A DNA stretch of 49,648 nucleotides from Streptomyces spinoverrucosus (GCF_006539505.1 NZ_BJND01000065.1:1-49648); one strand, 5' to 3'; counted from the stretch's first letter, positions 7,271 to 14,867 are shown. Notes: a model not told the origin generated them from the sequence alone. Made by a program: numbers and translations.

Positions 7271-7338
7271 AGGGCGTCGCCCCGGCGCCGGGTGCGGGGC
7301 AGGCGCCGGGTGACTGACGGACCGGCTCGAGCCCAGCG

Positions 7339-8097
7339 CTAGCGGCCCGCCTCCTTCGACACCAGCGCCACCGCCTCGTCCACGTCGTCCGTCAGGTGGA
7401 ACAGGTGGAGGTCCTTCTCCGATGCCTTGCCCTGGGTGACCAGGGTGTTGCGGAGCCAGTCGATCAGGCCGCCCCAGTAGTCGGTGCCGAACAGGACGAT
7501 GGGGAAGCGGGTGACCTTCTGGGTCTGGACCAGGGTCAGGGCCTCGAAGAGTTCGTCCAGCGTGCCCAGGCCGCCCGGCAGGACCACGAAGCCCTGCGCG
7601 TACTTGACGAACATCATCTTGCGGACGAAGAAGTAGCGGAAGTTCAGGCCGATGTCGACATAGGGGTTGAGGCCCTGCTCGAAGGGCAGCTCGATGCCCA
7701 GGCCGACCGAGATGCCGCCCGCCTCGCACGCGCCCTTGTTGGCCGCCTCCATCGCCCCGGGGCCGCCGCCGGTGATGACCGCGAAACCCGCCTCCACCAG
7801 GCCTCGGCCGAGGCGCACGCCGATCTCGTACTCGGCGGACTCCACCGGCGTACGCGCCGAGCCGAACACGCTGATCGCGGGCGGGAGTTCGGCGAGCGTG
7901 CCGAAGCCCTCGATGAACTCCGACTGGATGCGAAGGACGCGCCACGGGTCGGTGTGGACCCAGTCCGACGGGCCGCCCGCGTCCAGCAGGCGCTGGTCCG
8001 TCGTGCTCGCCGTCACCTGGCTCCGCCGACGGAGGACCGGGCCGAGGCGCTGCTCCTCCGGCGGCTGCTGCTTGCCCTCAGGGTTGCCGGTGGCCAT
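7339..8097 (-). CDS. LOG-family protein (nucleoside-5'-monophosphate phosphoribohydrolase type)
   Basis: 252-aa product from ATG 8097, behind GGAGGGAG. The Rossmann-like LOG/TIGR00730 family is clear from VFGSARTP (residues 78-84), the nucleotide-binding ITGGGPGAMEAANKGA (109-123) and the catalytic VLPGGLGTLDELFE (172-185), with Arg in NFRYFFVRKMMFVK. Plant and bacterial LOG enzymes release free base from cytokinin or other nucleoside monophosphates; Rv1205, the counterpart in M. tuberculosis, is reported to do so and lies in the same neighbourhood. The N-terminal ~70 residues are an extension rich in Gln, Glu and Arg. Cytosolic; physiological substrate here is unknown. Confidence 0.9.
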   Translation of the reverse strand: MATGNPEGKQQPPEEQRLGPVLRRRSQVTASTTDQRLLDAGGPSDWVHTDPWRVLRIQSEFIEGFGTLAELPPAISVFGSARTPVESAEYEIGVRLGRGLVEAGFAVITGGGPGAMEAANKGACEAGGISVGLGIELPFEQGLNPYVDIGLNFRYFFVRKMMFVKYAQGFVVLPGGLGTLDELFEALTLVQTQKVTRFPIVLFGTDYWGGLIDWLRNTLVTQGKASEKDLHLFHLTDDVDEAVALVSKEAGR

Positions 8098-8198
8098 GTG
8101 CGCTCCCTCCGCTTGCGGGGTGTTTCCACCTCAGCGTAGATCCACGCCGGTTACGGGAGGGGGACATGTGTATGTCTGGCCCAACAAAGCGCGCCCCC

Positions 8199-8220
8199 GC
8201 ACGCACAGAGCCCCGCGTGC
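8199..8220 (-). terminator. Weak hairpin just after dapE
   Basis: GCACGC/GCGTGC inverted repeat with a 10-base loop, four bases beyond the dapE stop. Small stem, no T-run, so termination is only suggested. The rest of 8098-8223 is the LOG gene leader and holds no gene. Confidence 0.35.
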
Positions 8221-8223
8221 TCG

Positions 8224-9303
8224 TCACGTCGTCAGCCAAGCCCGCAGCCGCTCCTCGCCCGCCAGGATCTTCGCCGTCTCCACCCGCTCGTCCCGCTTGT
8301 GCGCCAAGTGCGGGTTGCCGGGGCCGTAGTTGACCGCCGGAATGCCCAGCGCGCTGAAGCGGGAGACGTCCGTCCAGCCGTACTTGGGCTGCGGGGTGCC
8401 GCCCACCGCCTCGACGAAGGCCGCCGCGGCCGGGTGGGACAGGCCGGGCAGCGCGCCCGGGCTGTGGTCGTCGACGATGAAGTCGGTCACGCCGCAGTCC
8501 GCGAACACCTCACGGACGTGGGCGATCGCCTCCTCCTCCGTACGGTCCGGGGCGTAGCGGAAGTTGACCGTGACCACGCACTCGTCGGGGATGACATTTC
8601 CGGCCACACCGCCCGAAATCCGTACCGCGTTCAGGCCCTCGCGGTACTCCAGGCCGTCGATCACCGGGTAGCGGGGCTGGTACGAGGCGAGGCGGGCCAG
8701 GATCGGGGCCGCCGCGTGGATCGCGTTGGAGCCCATCCAGCCGCGCGCCGAGTGCGCCCGCTCGCCCGTCGTCGTCAGCAGCACGCGCAGCGTGCCCTGG
8801 CAGCCGCCCTCGACCTGGCCGTCGGACGGCTCCAGCAGCACCGCGAAGTCGCCCTGGAGCCACTCCGGGTGCGCCTCGGCGACGTGCTTGAGGCCGTTGA
8901 GGTCGGCGGCGACCTCCTCGTTGTCGTAGAAGACGAAGGTCAGGTCGCGGTTGGGGGCCGGGACCGTGGCCGCGATGCGCAGCTGCACCGCGACGCCCGC
9001 CTTCATGTCGCAGGTGCCGCAGCCCCACAGCACACCGTCGTCGTCCAGCCGGGACGGTACGTTGTCGGCGATCGGCACCGTGTCGATGTGCCCGGCGAGG
9101 ATCACCCGCTGCGACCGGCCCAGGTCGGTGCGGGCGACGACGTTGTTGCCGTAGCGGTCGACCGTGAGGTGCGGCAGGGCGCGCAGCGCGGTCTCGATCG
9201 CGTCCGCGAGCGGCTTCTCGCTGCCGCTCTCCGACGGGAAGTCGACAAGCTGGGCGGTGAGCTGTGCGGCGTCCAGGGTGAGATCAAGCGGGGAGTCGGC
9301 CAT
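8224..9303 (-). CDS. dapE: Succinyl-diaminopimelate desuccinylase
   Basis: 359-aa M20-family zinc peptidase fold. Metal ligands can be placed: His72 and Asp74 (LAGHIDTVP), Asp99 (GCGTCDMKAG), and the catalytic Glu129-Glu130 (YDNEEV); a late His lies in NPHLAHKRDE. The dimerisation lid domain is present (TTTGERAHSARGWMG). DapE hydrolyses N-succinyl-LL-diaminopimelate to LL-diaminopimelate and succinate, feeding the LL-DAP of Streptomyces peptidoglycan and lysine. dapC lies 2 kb away. Start ATG 9303 gives MADSPLDLTLDAAQL. It is divergent from the 325-aa membrane-protein gene, with 83 bp between them. Confidence 0.93.
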   Translation of the reverse strand: MADSPLDLTLDAAQLTAQLVDFPSESGSEKPLADAIETALRALPHLTVDRYGNNVVARTDLGRSQRVILAGHIDTVPIADNVPSRLDDDGVLWGCGTCDMKAGVAVQLRIAATVPAPNRDLTFVFYDNEEVAADLNGLKHVAEAHPEWLQGDFAVLLEPSDGQVEGGCQGTLRVLLTTTGERAHSARGWMGSNAIHAAAPILARLASYQPRYPVIDGLEYREGLNAVRISGGVAGNVIPDECVVTVNFRYAPDRTEEEAIAHVREVFADCGVTDFIVDDHSPGALPGLSHPAAAAFVEAVGGTPQPKYGWTDVSRFSALGIPAVNYGPGNPHLAHKRDERVETAKILAGEERLRAWLTT

Positions 9304-9386
9304 GCCTTGACCCTAGCCTTTCGCGACCTGGGAGTACTTTCCGCACCAGGCTCCAGTCACTCCGTACTCTCCAGTACCTTGTACGC

Positions 9387-10364
9387 GTGCCAGAGCCGTC
9401 CCCTACTCTCCAGCGTCGCGGCCGCCTCCTCCGTATCGGGGCGGCCTTCGTCGTCCTTCTCGCGGTCGCGGGCTATCTCGCGGTGCAGTACATCACCGGA
9501 GGCACCGGCGGCCCGGGATGCAAGGTCGTCTCGGCCGACGGCGACGGGGCGACGTACGAGTTCAGCCCCGAACAGGCCGTCAACGCCGCGACGATCACCG
9601 CCGTCGGCACCGCCCGCGGGCTGCCCGAACGGGCCGTCACCATCGCCCTCGCGACCGCCCTGCAGGAGTCCGCGCTGCACAACATCAGCCACGGCGACCG
9701 CGACTCGCTCGGGCTGTTCCAGCAGCGGCCCTCGCAGGGCTGGGGCACCGAGGAGCAGATCATGGACCCGATCTACTCGGCGGGCATGTTCTACGACCAT
9801 CTGGTCAAGGTCCCCGGCTACACCCGGCTGCCCCTCACCGTCGCCGCCCAGCGCGTGCAGCGCAGCGGCTTCCCGCAGGCGTACGCCAAGCACGAGCCCG
9901 ACGCCACCCTGCTCGCCGCCGCCCTCACCGGGCGCTCGGCGGCCACGCTGACCTGCGAGGGCCGGCCGGGCGCGACCGCGACCGCCGGTCCCGACGCGGT
10001 GCGCTCCGCGCTCGTACGGGACTTCGGGCGGGACGCCGTGCAGCAGGCCGGTGCCGAGGTGGGCGCCACGACGCCCTCTCCCACGCCGACCCTGGTGACC
10101 GAGACCAGCGGGCGGACCGTGACCGTGCCCGTCGCCGAGGACACCGACGGGCGCAGCGCCCGGGAGCGCGGCTGGCAGCTCGCCCACTGGGCCGTGGCCA
10201 ACGCCTCCGCGCTGCACATCGAACGCGTCTCGTACGCCGGGCGGGAGTGGGTCGCGGGGCACACCGACAGCCAGTGGCGTGCCGGGACGGGCGACGCGAG
10301 CAATGCGGACCGGGCGCAGAGCGCGGGGACCGCGAACGCCGTCCGCATTGTCACTGCGCAGTAG
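9387..10364 (+). CDS. Membrane-anchored conserved protein with lysozyme/transglycosylase-like segment
   Basis: 325-aa product from GTG 9387. One uncleaved N-terminal helix (IGAAFVVLLAVAGYLAVQYI) should place the rest outside. The segment ITAVGTARGLPERAVTIALA followed by TALQESALHNISHGDRDSLG and LFQQRPSQGWG has the feel of a soluble lytic transglycosylase/lysozyme fold (catalytic-type Glu in ALQES, then GLFQQ), but I do not recognise the exact family. Streptomyces homologues are sometimes labelled 'heavy metal transporter', which nothing here supports. No ribosome site precedes the GTG and a TACCTT hexamer lies seven bases upstream, so the mRNA may be leaderless. The C-terminal domain has no recognised motif. 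Confidence 0.8.
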   Translation: MPEPSPTLQRRGRLLRIGAAFVVLLAVAGYLAVQYITGGTGGPGCKVVSADGDGATYEFSPEQAVNAATITAVGTARGLPERAVTIALATALQESALHNISHGDRDSLGLFQQRPSQGWGTEEQIMDPIYSAGMFYDHLVKVPGYTRLPLTVAAQRVQRSGFPQAYAKHEPDATLLAAALTGRSAATLTCEGRPGATATAGPDAVRSALVRDFGRDAVQQAGAEVGATTPSPTPTLVTETSGRTVTVPVAEDTDGRSARERGWQLAHWAVANASALHIERVSYAGREWVAGHTDSQWRAGTGDASNADRAQSAGTANAVRIVTAQ

Positions 10365-10704
10365 TACGAGCGGTCACTCGCAGGGGTTACGTGCGTCCAC
10401 TCGGGGCGACGGGGTGCTCAGGTTTTCGCGCCCTCACCCTCGTATGCGTCAAAGCCCTTGGGAACACGGGGCTGTAAGGATTCGGCAGACTTTCGGACCG
10501 GGTGTTCTTTGCCCGTTTTTATCCACAGCCGATAATGCGACGCATTACCAACTCTTTACGTTGGCCCGCCGCAACCTTCGGGGGCTTCGAGCGGTAGTCA
10601 GTGCGTCCGAGCCCGAGAGCGAGACCCACAACGCGACCGACATCGCGGGGTCAACTCCCGGGCACGGCTGGACACTTCACCGTTATCTCCGTCGAAGGAG
10701 CACC
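10365..10704 (+). promoter_or_regulatory. 340-bp gap with AT-rich promoter region and TAATGCG-A-CGCATTA palindrome
   Basis: No gene here. The stretch 10500-10560 is the most AT-rich nearby and carries a perfect palindrome TAATGCGACGCATTA (10533-10547). About 150 bp lie between it and the next gene start, so a long 5' leader is possible. I looked for the conserved blocks of the c-di-AMP (ydaO) riboswitch, common in Streptomyces leaders, and did not find them. Confidence 0.45.
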
Positions 10705-11151
10705 ATGTCCCTCCCCCTGACCCGTCGGATCGCCCGTGCCGCGCTGCTCGTCGCAGCGGGAGCGGCTGCCGGGGTCGGTGCGGCCGGCTCCGCCAGCGCG
10801 GCCCCCGAACTGCCCGCCGCCCCCAACCTCGGCGGACTCTCCGCCCTGGACGGGGCGAGCGTCGGCAACACCGTCGACAGTGCGGCGCAGAGTGTCACCG
10901 GCACCGCCGGTGACACCGGCAGCAAGGCGGTCAAGACGGCGGTGCCGGCCGCGGGCAAGACCGGTGGCCAGGCCGCGAAGAAGGCGACGCCGGCCGTGCA
11001 GAAGGCCGTGGGTGACACCGCTGGGGCGGCCGGGGTCGCCGTGGGTGACGCCGCGTCCACCGCGACCACGGGCGGGCTGCCGACCGACGGGCTGACCAAG
11101 GGCGGGCTGAGCACGCAGTCGCTGCCGACCACCGGGCTGCCGATCGGCTGA
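10705..11151 (+). CDS. Small secreted Ala/Gly/Thr-rich protein
   Basis: 148-aa product from ATG 10705, with GAAGGAG four bases upstream. A textbook Sec signal peptide (RRIARAALLVAAGAAAGVGA, then SASA-AP cleavage near residue 33) is followed by a low-complexity exported domain rich in Ala, Gly, Thr, Val and Lys (VKTAVPAAGKTGGQAAKKAT). The C-terminus has repeated GLPT/GLST motifs (GGLPTDGLTKGGLSTQSLPT). There are no cysteines and no LPxTG anchor. Such proteins are common in Streptomyces and often mislabelled 'ATP-binding'; function is unknown. Transcribed alone, with a strong hairpin after it. Confidence 0.85.
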   Translation: MSLPLTRRIARAALLVAAGAAAGVGAAGSASAAPELPAAPNLGGLSALDGASVGNTVDSAAQSVTGTAGDTGSKAVKTAVPAAGKTGGQAAKKATPAVQKAVGDTAGAAGVAVGDAASTATTGGLPTDGLTKGGLSTQSLPTTGLPIG

Positions 11152-11171
11152 GTGCCGGGCGCCGCTTACTG

Positions 11172-11211
11172 AGCGACGGGGTCCAGGACGTTGTTCCTGG
11201 GCGCCGTCGCT
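11172..11211. terminator. Strong hairpin terminator between convergent genes
   Basis: AGCGACGG...CCGTCGCT (8 bp) enclosing CCAGGA/TCCTGG (6 bp), interrupted only by a 3-base internal loop. It follows the secreted-protein gene and faces dapC. Confidence 0.8.
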
Positions 11212-11247
11212 GTGCTCAGAGTCCGCTCAGAGTCGCTGTGCTCAGAG
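11206..11247. repeat. 16-bp direct repeat
   Basis: GTCGCTGTGCTCAGAG occurs exactly twice, at 11206-11221 and 11232-11247, separated by 10 bp. The first copy overlaps the right arm of the terminator; the second ends next to the dapC stop. Looks like a local duplication. Confidence 0.7.
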
Positions 11248-11249
11248 GC

Positions 11250-12344
11250 TCACGCGAGCCGCTTCACCGCTGCCGCGATCCGCTCGTCCGTCGCCGTCAG
11301 GGCCACGCGTACGAACTTCTCGCCCGCCTGGCCGTAGAAGTCGCCCGGTGCTACCAGGATGCCCAGGTCGGCCAGGTGGGCGACCGTGTCCCAGCAGGAC
11401 TCGTCCCTGGTGGCCCACAGGTAGAGGCTGGCCTCGCTGTGCTCGATGCGGAAGCCGTGGCCCAGCAGGGCCTCGCGCAGGGCCGTACGACGGGCCGCGT
11501 AACGCTCGCGCTGCTCACGGACGTGGGTGTCGTCGCCCAGCGCCGCCACCGCCGCCGCCTGTGTCGGCGCGGACGTCATCATGCCGCCGTGCTTTCGGAT
11601 CTCCAGCAGCGGGCCGAGGACGGCCGGGTCGCCGGCGAGGAAGGCGGCGCGGTAGCCCGCGAGGTTGGAGCGCTTGGAGAGGGAGTGGACCGAGACGATG
11701 CCCTCGTACGAGCCACCGTTGACGTCCGGGTGGAGGACCGAGACCGGGTCGGCCTCCCAGCCGAGTTCGAGGTAGCACTCGTCGGAGAAGACCAGGACGC
11801 CGTGCTCGCGGGCCCAGGCGACGATCCGGGTCAGTTCCGCCTTCGACAGCACCTTGCCCGTCGGGTTGGAGGGCGAGTTCAGCCACAGGAGCCTCAGGTT
11901 CGCCGGGTCGAGGTCCGTCGGGTCGTCGTACACCTCGTAGTCCGCGCGGGCCAGGCGCGCGCCCACCTCGTACGTCGGGTAGGCCAGGCGCGGGTAGGCG
12001 ACCTTGTCGCCGGGGCCGAGGCCCAGCTGGGTGGGGAGCCAGGCGACGAGTTCCTTGGAGCCGACGATCGGCAGGACGTGGTGGTGGGTGACGTCGCGGG
12101 CGCCGAGGCGGCGCCGTACCCAGCCGGTGATCGCGTCGCGCAGTTCGGGCGTGCCCCAGACGGTCGGGTAGCCGGGCGAGTCGGCGGCGGCGATCAGCGC
12201 CTTCTGGATCAGCTCGGGGACCGGGTCGACCGGGGTGCCGACGGAGAGGTCGACGACGCCGTCCGGGTGAGCGGCGGCCGTCTGCTTGTACGGCGCGAGC
12301 TTGTCCCAGGGGAAGGTGGGCAGGCGGTCGGAGACTGCGGACAC
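11250..12344 (-). CDS. dapC: Succinyldiaminopimelate transaminase (class I/II aminotransferase)
   Basis: 364-aa fold-type I PLP enzyme from GTG 12344. Visible motifs: VDLSVGTPVDPVP at the N-terminus, the substrate loop LWLNSPSNPTGKVLS, Asp in VFSDECYLE that contacts the pyridine nitrogen, and the Schiff-base lysine in SVHSLSKRSNLAGYR. Arg for the alpha-carboxylate lies in KFVRVALT. In actinobacteria this subfamily, adjacent to ferredoxin, is assigned as N-succinyl-LL-2,6-diaminopimelate aminotransferase of lysine/peptidoglycan precursor synthesis, and dapE is nearby. Related enzymes also transaminate prephenate, so the specificity is inferred. Same strand as the ferredoxin, 110 bp downstream of it with a hairpin between. 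Confidence 0.87.
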   Translation of the reverse strand: MSAVSDRLPTFPWDKLAPYKQTAAAHPDGVVDLSVGTPVDPVPELIQKALIAAADSPGYPTVWGTPELRDAITGWVRRRLGARDVTHHHVLPIVGSKELVAWLPTQLGLGPGDKVAYPRLAYPTYEVGARLARADYEVYDDPTDLDPANLRLLWLNSPSNPTGKVLSKAELTRIVAWAREHGVLVFSDECYLELGWEADPVSVLHPDVNGGSYEGIVSVHSLSKRSNLAGYRAAFLAGDPAVLGPLLEIRKHGGMMTSAPTQAAAVAALGDDTHVREQRERYAARRTALREALLGHGFRIEHSEASLYLWATRDESCWDTVAHLADLGILVAPGDFYGQAGEKFVRVALTATDERIAAAVKRLA

Positions 12345-12380
12345 GGTGTCTGGCTCACTTTCTGCTGCGGCAAACGACTC

Positions 12381-12424
12381 GGTCCCGTGCGGCGACGATC
12401 GGGGTGATCGGGCCGTACGGGACC
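12381..12424 (-). terminator. Hairpin between ferredoxin and dapC
   Basis: GGTCCCGT/ACGGGACC arms (12381-12388 with 12417-12424), extendable to about 12 bp with one mismatch. It follows the ferredoxin and may end or attenuate its transcript before dapC. Confidence 0.6.
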
Positions 12425-12454
12425 GAGGCGGCGCGGTTCGGGCCGCTTACGGCG

Positions 12455-12775
12455 TCAGTCGGCCTGCGGCGGCAGCGCGGCGACGAAGGGGTGGTCCCGC
12501 TCGATCAGGCCGAGCTTGCTGGCGCCGCCGGGCGAGCCGAGCTCGTCGAAGAACTCGACGTTCGCCTTGTAGTAGTCCTTCCACTCCTCCGGCACGTCGT
12601 CCTCGTAGAAGATCGCCTCGACCGGGCAGACCGGCTCACATGCCCCGCAGTCGACACATTCGTCCGGGTGGATGTACAAGGACCTGGAGCCCTCGTAGAT
12701 GCAGTCGACCGGGCACTCCTCGATGCACGCCTTGTCCTTGACGTCGACACAAGGCTGCGCGATGACGTAGGTCAC
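12455..12775 (-). CDS. fdxA: 7Fe ferredoxin ([3Fe-4S][4Fe-4S])
   Basis: 106-aa electron carrier from GTG 12775, behind GAGGAGGAAC. Cys9, Cys17, Cys21 and Cys25 (QPCVDV, ACIEECPVDC) and Cys40, Cys43, Cys46 and Cys50 (ECVDCGACEPVCP) give the seven-iron pattern, with a 4Fe-4S motif CxxCxxCxxxCP at 40-51. The C-terminal extension (WKDYYKANVEFFDELGSPGG) is typical of actinobacterial FdxA/FdxC. Partners probably include cytochromes P450 and other redox enzymes. It is divergent to the GNAT gene and matches the Rv1177-Rv1178 pair. Confidence 0.95.
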   Translation of the reverse strand: MTYVIAQPCVDVKDKACIEECPVDCIYEGSRSLYIHPDECVDCGACEPVCPVEAIFYEDDVPEEWKDYYKANVEFFDELGSPGGASKLGLIERDHPFVAALPPQAD

Positions 12776-12866
12776 GCTGTCGTTCCTCCTCGGATAGGGC
12801 GCTGGCGGGCCTCCTCAGGCTCCGCCGCCTGGCGCGCGGGAGCGCGGCGTCGTCGATGCCCGCCTC

Positions 12867-12872
12867 TAGTAT
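12867..12872 (+). promoter_or_regulatory. Candidate -10 box (TAGTAT) for the GNAT gene
   Basis: TAGTAT is a good match to a Streptomyces -10 element and would start the transcript near 12880. That supports a start downstream of the AGGAGGGG at 12898 rather than at ATG 12887. No convincing -35 box was found. Confidence 0.4.
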
Positions 12873-12916
12873 CTCCGTTCCTGGGCATGATCCGAACAGG
12901 AGGGGTGAACCGACCT

Positions 12917-13915
12917 GTGGAAATATCGGCGGCAGGACGCCTTGAGGTCCGTATCACCGCTGCTGACGTGGGCAAACGCGTCTCGGTACGGCGGTTGGGG
13001 GACCCTCGTGTCACGGAGCAGAAATTCACCGACACGGTGGGTGTTCTCACATCCTGGGACAAGGGTGTGCTCGTGATCACACGGCGGGACGGCGAACGCG
13101 TCCGGATCGAGGAATCCTCGCTGGTCGCGGGCAAGGTCGTGCCTCCGGCACCGGCCCGGCGACGCGGCCCCACGGCCTCCTACGAGGAGCTGGCCAGGGG
13201 CACCGCGCGCGCCTGGCGGCCGCTGGAGAGCGAGCGGCTGGGCGAGTGGGAGCTGCGCGCCGCCGCCGGGTTCACGCGGCGCGCCAACTCCGTGCTTCCG
13301 CTCGGCGACCCCGGCGTGTCGCTCGACGAGGCGCTGTCCGTCGTACGGCGCTGGTACGGCGACCGCGGCCTGCCCGCGTACATCCAGACCGCCACCGGAG
13401 CCGAGGGCACGCAGGAGCTGCTGTGCGCGGAGCTGGAGCGGCGGGGGTGGGTGCGGGAGGTGTCCGCCGAGCTGTGGGTCGGCGGGCTCGCGGCGGTCGC
13501 GGATCGGGCCGAGGGTGCCGGGGTGGTGTTGTCCCGGGAGGCGGATGCGGGGTGGCTGGCCCGGTATCAGCGCAAGGGGCTGAGTGAGGTGGCGCTGCGG
13601 GTGCTGGGGAGCGGGAGCTCGGTGTGGTTCGCGAGTGTGCCCGGGGAGGGCGACGTGCCCGCGGCCATCGGACGGTGTGTCGTCGACGGGCGGTGGGCCG
13701 GGTTCGCCGCCGTCGAGGTGGATCCCGCGCTACGGCGCCGGGGGCTGGCGAGCGAGGTGATGGCCGCGTTGGCCCGGCGGGCGCTGGAGGAGGGCGCGTC
13801 GGCGGCGTGGCTCCAGGTCGAGACGGACAATGCCGGTGCACGGGCGTTGTACGCCGGGCTGGGCTTCGGTGTGCACCACACGTACCACCACTTCCGGGAG
13901 CCGGAGGGCAGGTAG
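12917..13915 (+). CDS. GNAT-family N-acetyltransferase with N-terminal beta domain
   Basis: About 332 aa from GTG 12917, 11 bases after AGGAGGGG; GTG 12905 and ATG 12887 are in frame and possible. The first ~75 residues (RLEVRITAADVGKRVSVRRL, then VGVLTSWDKGVLVITRRDGE) look like a small beta-barrel, SH3-like. The C-terminal half carries the acetyl-CoA-binding motif A (VEVDPALRRRGLASEVMAAL), then WLQVETDNAGARALYAGLGF, typical of GNAT enzymes modifying amines or protein N-termini. The middle third may be a second degenerate GNAT fold. Substrate unknown. The next gene follows after 2 bp, so they form an operon. Confidence 0.85.
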   Translation: MEISAAGRLEVRITAADVGKRVSVRRLGDPRVTEQKFTDTVGVLTSWDKGVLVITRRDGERVRIEESSLVAGKVVPPAPARRRGPTASYEELARGTARAWRPLESERLGEWELRAAAGFTRRANSVLPLGDPGVSLDEALSVVRRWYGDRGLPAYIQTATGAEGTQELLCAELERRGWVREVSAELWVGGLAAVADRAEGAGVVLSREADAGWLARYQRKGLSEVALRVLGSGSSVWFASVPGEGDVPAAIGRCVVDGRWAGFAAVEVDPALRRRGLASEVMAALARRALEEGASAAWLQVETDNAGARALYAGLGFGVHHTYHHFREPEGR

Positions 13916-13917
13916 CC

Positions 13918-14769
13918 ATGCGTCCACCCTTCCCACCACCGCCGGAGCGGTCCGCCGAGCTGCGGCGCCGGTTCGCCGAGGAGGCGCGGGCCGAGCGGCC
14001 CGATCTTTCGACGCTGTGTCTGCTGGTGAGCGCCCAGGCCGACGGGACGCTGGACGAGGCGGGCATCGACGCCGCGCAGGTGGAACTGGACCGGCTGGCC
14101 GGGCTGCTGCCGTTCCGGCCGGGTGGGGCGCGGGCGTGGGCGGTGGCGTTGCGGGAGCTGCTGGGCGAGCAGTGCGGGTTTCGCGGCTCCGCCGCGGACT
14201 ATCAACGGCTGGAGTCGTCGCTGCTGCATGCCGTGCTGGTGCGGCGGCGGGGGTTGCCGATTCTGCTGTCGGTGGTGTGGATGGAGGTGGCTCGGCGGGC
14301 GGGGGCGCCGGTGTATGGGGTGGCGTTGCCGGGGCACTTCGTCGTCGGGCTCGGCGAGGCGGATGAGCAGGTGCTGGCGGATCCGTTCGACGGGGGGCGG
14401 GTGCTCAGTGGGAAGGATGCGGAGTTGCTGGTGGTGGGGGCCACGGGGGCGCCGCTGGATGCTTCGATGCTGGTGCCTGCGGATCCGTTGGATGTGGTGC
14501 TGCGGATTCTGAACAACATCCGGGCGTGGGCTGCGGCGCGGGTCGAGCGGTCGGATGTGGGGTTGTGGGCTGTGGAGTTGTCGTTGCTGCTGCCTTCGCA
14601 TCCGGCTCGGTTGCGGTATGAGCGGGCGCAGTTGCTGGTGCGGCGGGGGGATTTTTTGGGGGCGGCGGAGGAATTGGATGCGTATGCGGAGGTTGTGGGG
14701 GCTGTGGATGAGGGGGCGGCGGAGAGGGTGCGGGGGGAGGCTCGGGCGGCTCGGGCGTTGTTGAATTAG
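13918..14769 (+). CDS. SirB1/transglutaminase-like family protein
   Basis: 283-aa product from ATG 13918, immediately after the GNAT stop. It belongs to the SirB1-type transglutaminase-like family: CLLVSAQADGTLDEAGIDAA, QVELDRLAGLL, LLHAVLVRRRGLPILLSVVW, YGVALPGHFVVGLG and DPFDGGRVLS are hallmark segments. The first Cys34 and the PGHF/DPF pair are in the places of a transglutaminase-like triad, but many members are thought to be non-catalytic. Tetratricopeptide-like helices (RLRYERAQLLVRRGDFLGAA) form the C-terminus. From about 14260 to 14760 the coding strand is unusually G/T-rich, with many TTG and GAT codons. Exact function is unknown. Confidence 0.85.
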   Translation: MRPPFPPPPERSAELRRRFAEEARAERPDLSTLCLLVSAQADGTLDEAGIDAAQVELDRLAGLLPFRPGGARAWAVALRELLGEQCGFRGSAADYQRLESSLLHAVLVRRRGLPILLSVVWMEVARRAGAPVYGVALPGHFVVGLGEADEQVLADPFDGGRVLSGKDAELLVVGATGAPLDASMLVPADPLDVVLRILNNIRAWAAARVERSDVGLWAVELSLLLPSHPARLRYERAQLLVRRGDFLGAAEELDAYAEVVGAVDEGAAERVRGEARAARALLN

Positions 14770-14813
14770 CGGTTCGTTGTGGGGGTTCTGAGCGTCGGCG
14801 GGTGCGGGTTTGG

Positions 14814-14853
14814 TGTGGCTGGTCGCGCAGTTCCCCGCGCCCCTGGGGGCGCT
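14814..14853. repeat. Streptomyces intergenic repeat with hairpin
   Basis: GTGGCTGGTCGCGCAGTTCC and the following CCGCGCCCC stretch are a repeat found between many Streptomyces genes. It contains GCGCCCC-TG-GGGGCGC (14837-14852). It separates convergent genes and probably terminates both. Confidence 0.75.
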
Positions 14854-14867
14854 GCCCTGATCGGTGC

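Noticed and set aside
5972..7945. Minus-strand open frame of 657 codons across folP2 and the repeats
   Set aside because: Crosses two real genes in wrong frames and the hairpin repeats, giving repetitive Gly/Arg/Ser peptides.
10365..10704. c-di-AMP (ydaO) or other riboswitch
   Set aside because: Leader is long enough but lacks the conserved blocks I know for that class; no other class fits.
12404..12916. Long N-terminal extension of the GNAT protein
   Set aside because: Would overlap the ferredoxin gene on the other strand; the -10-like TAGTAT at 12867 and the AGGAGGGG at 12898 place the start downstream.
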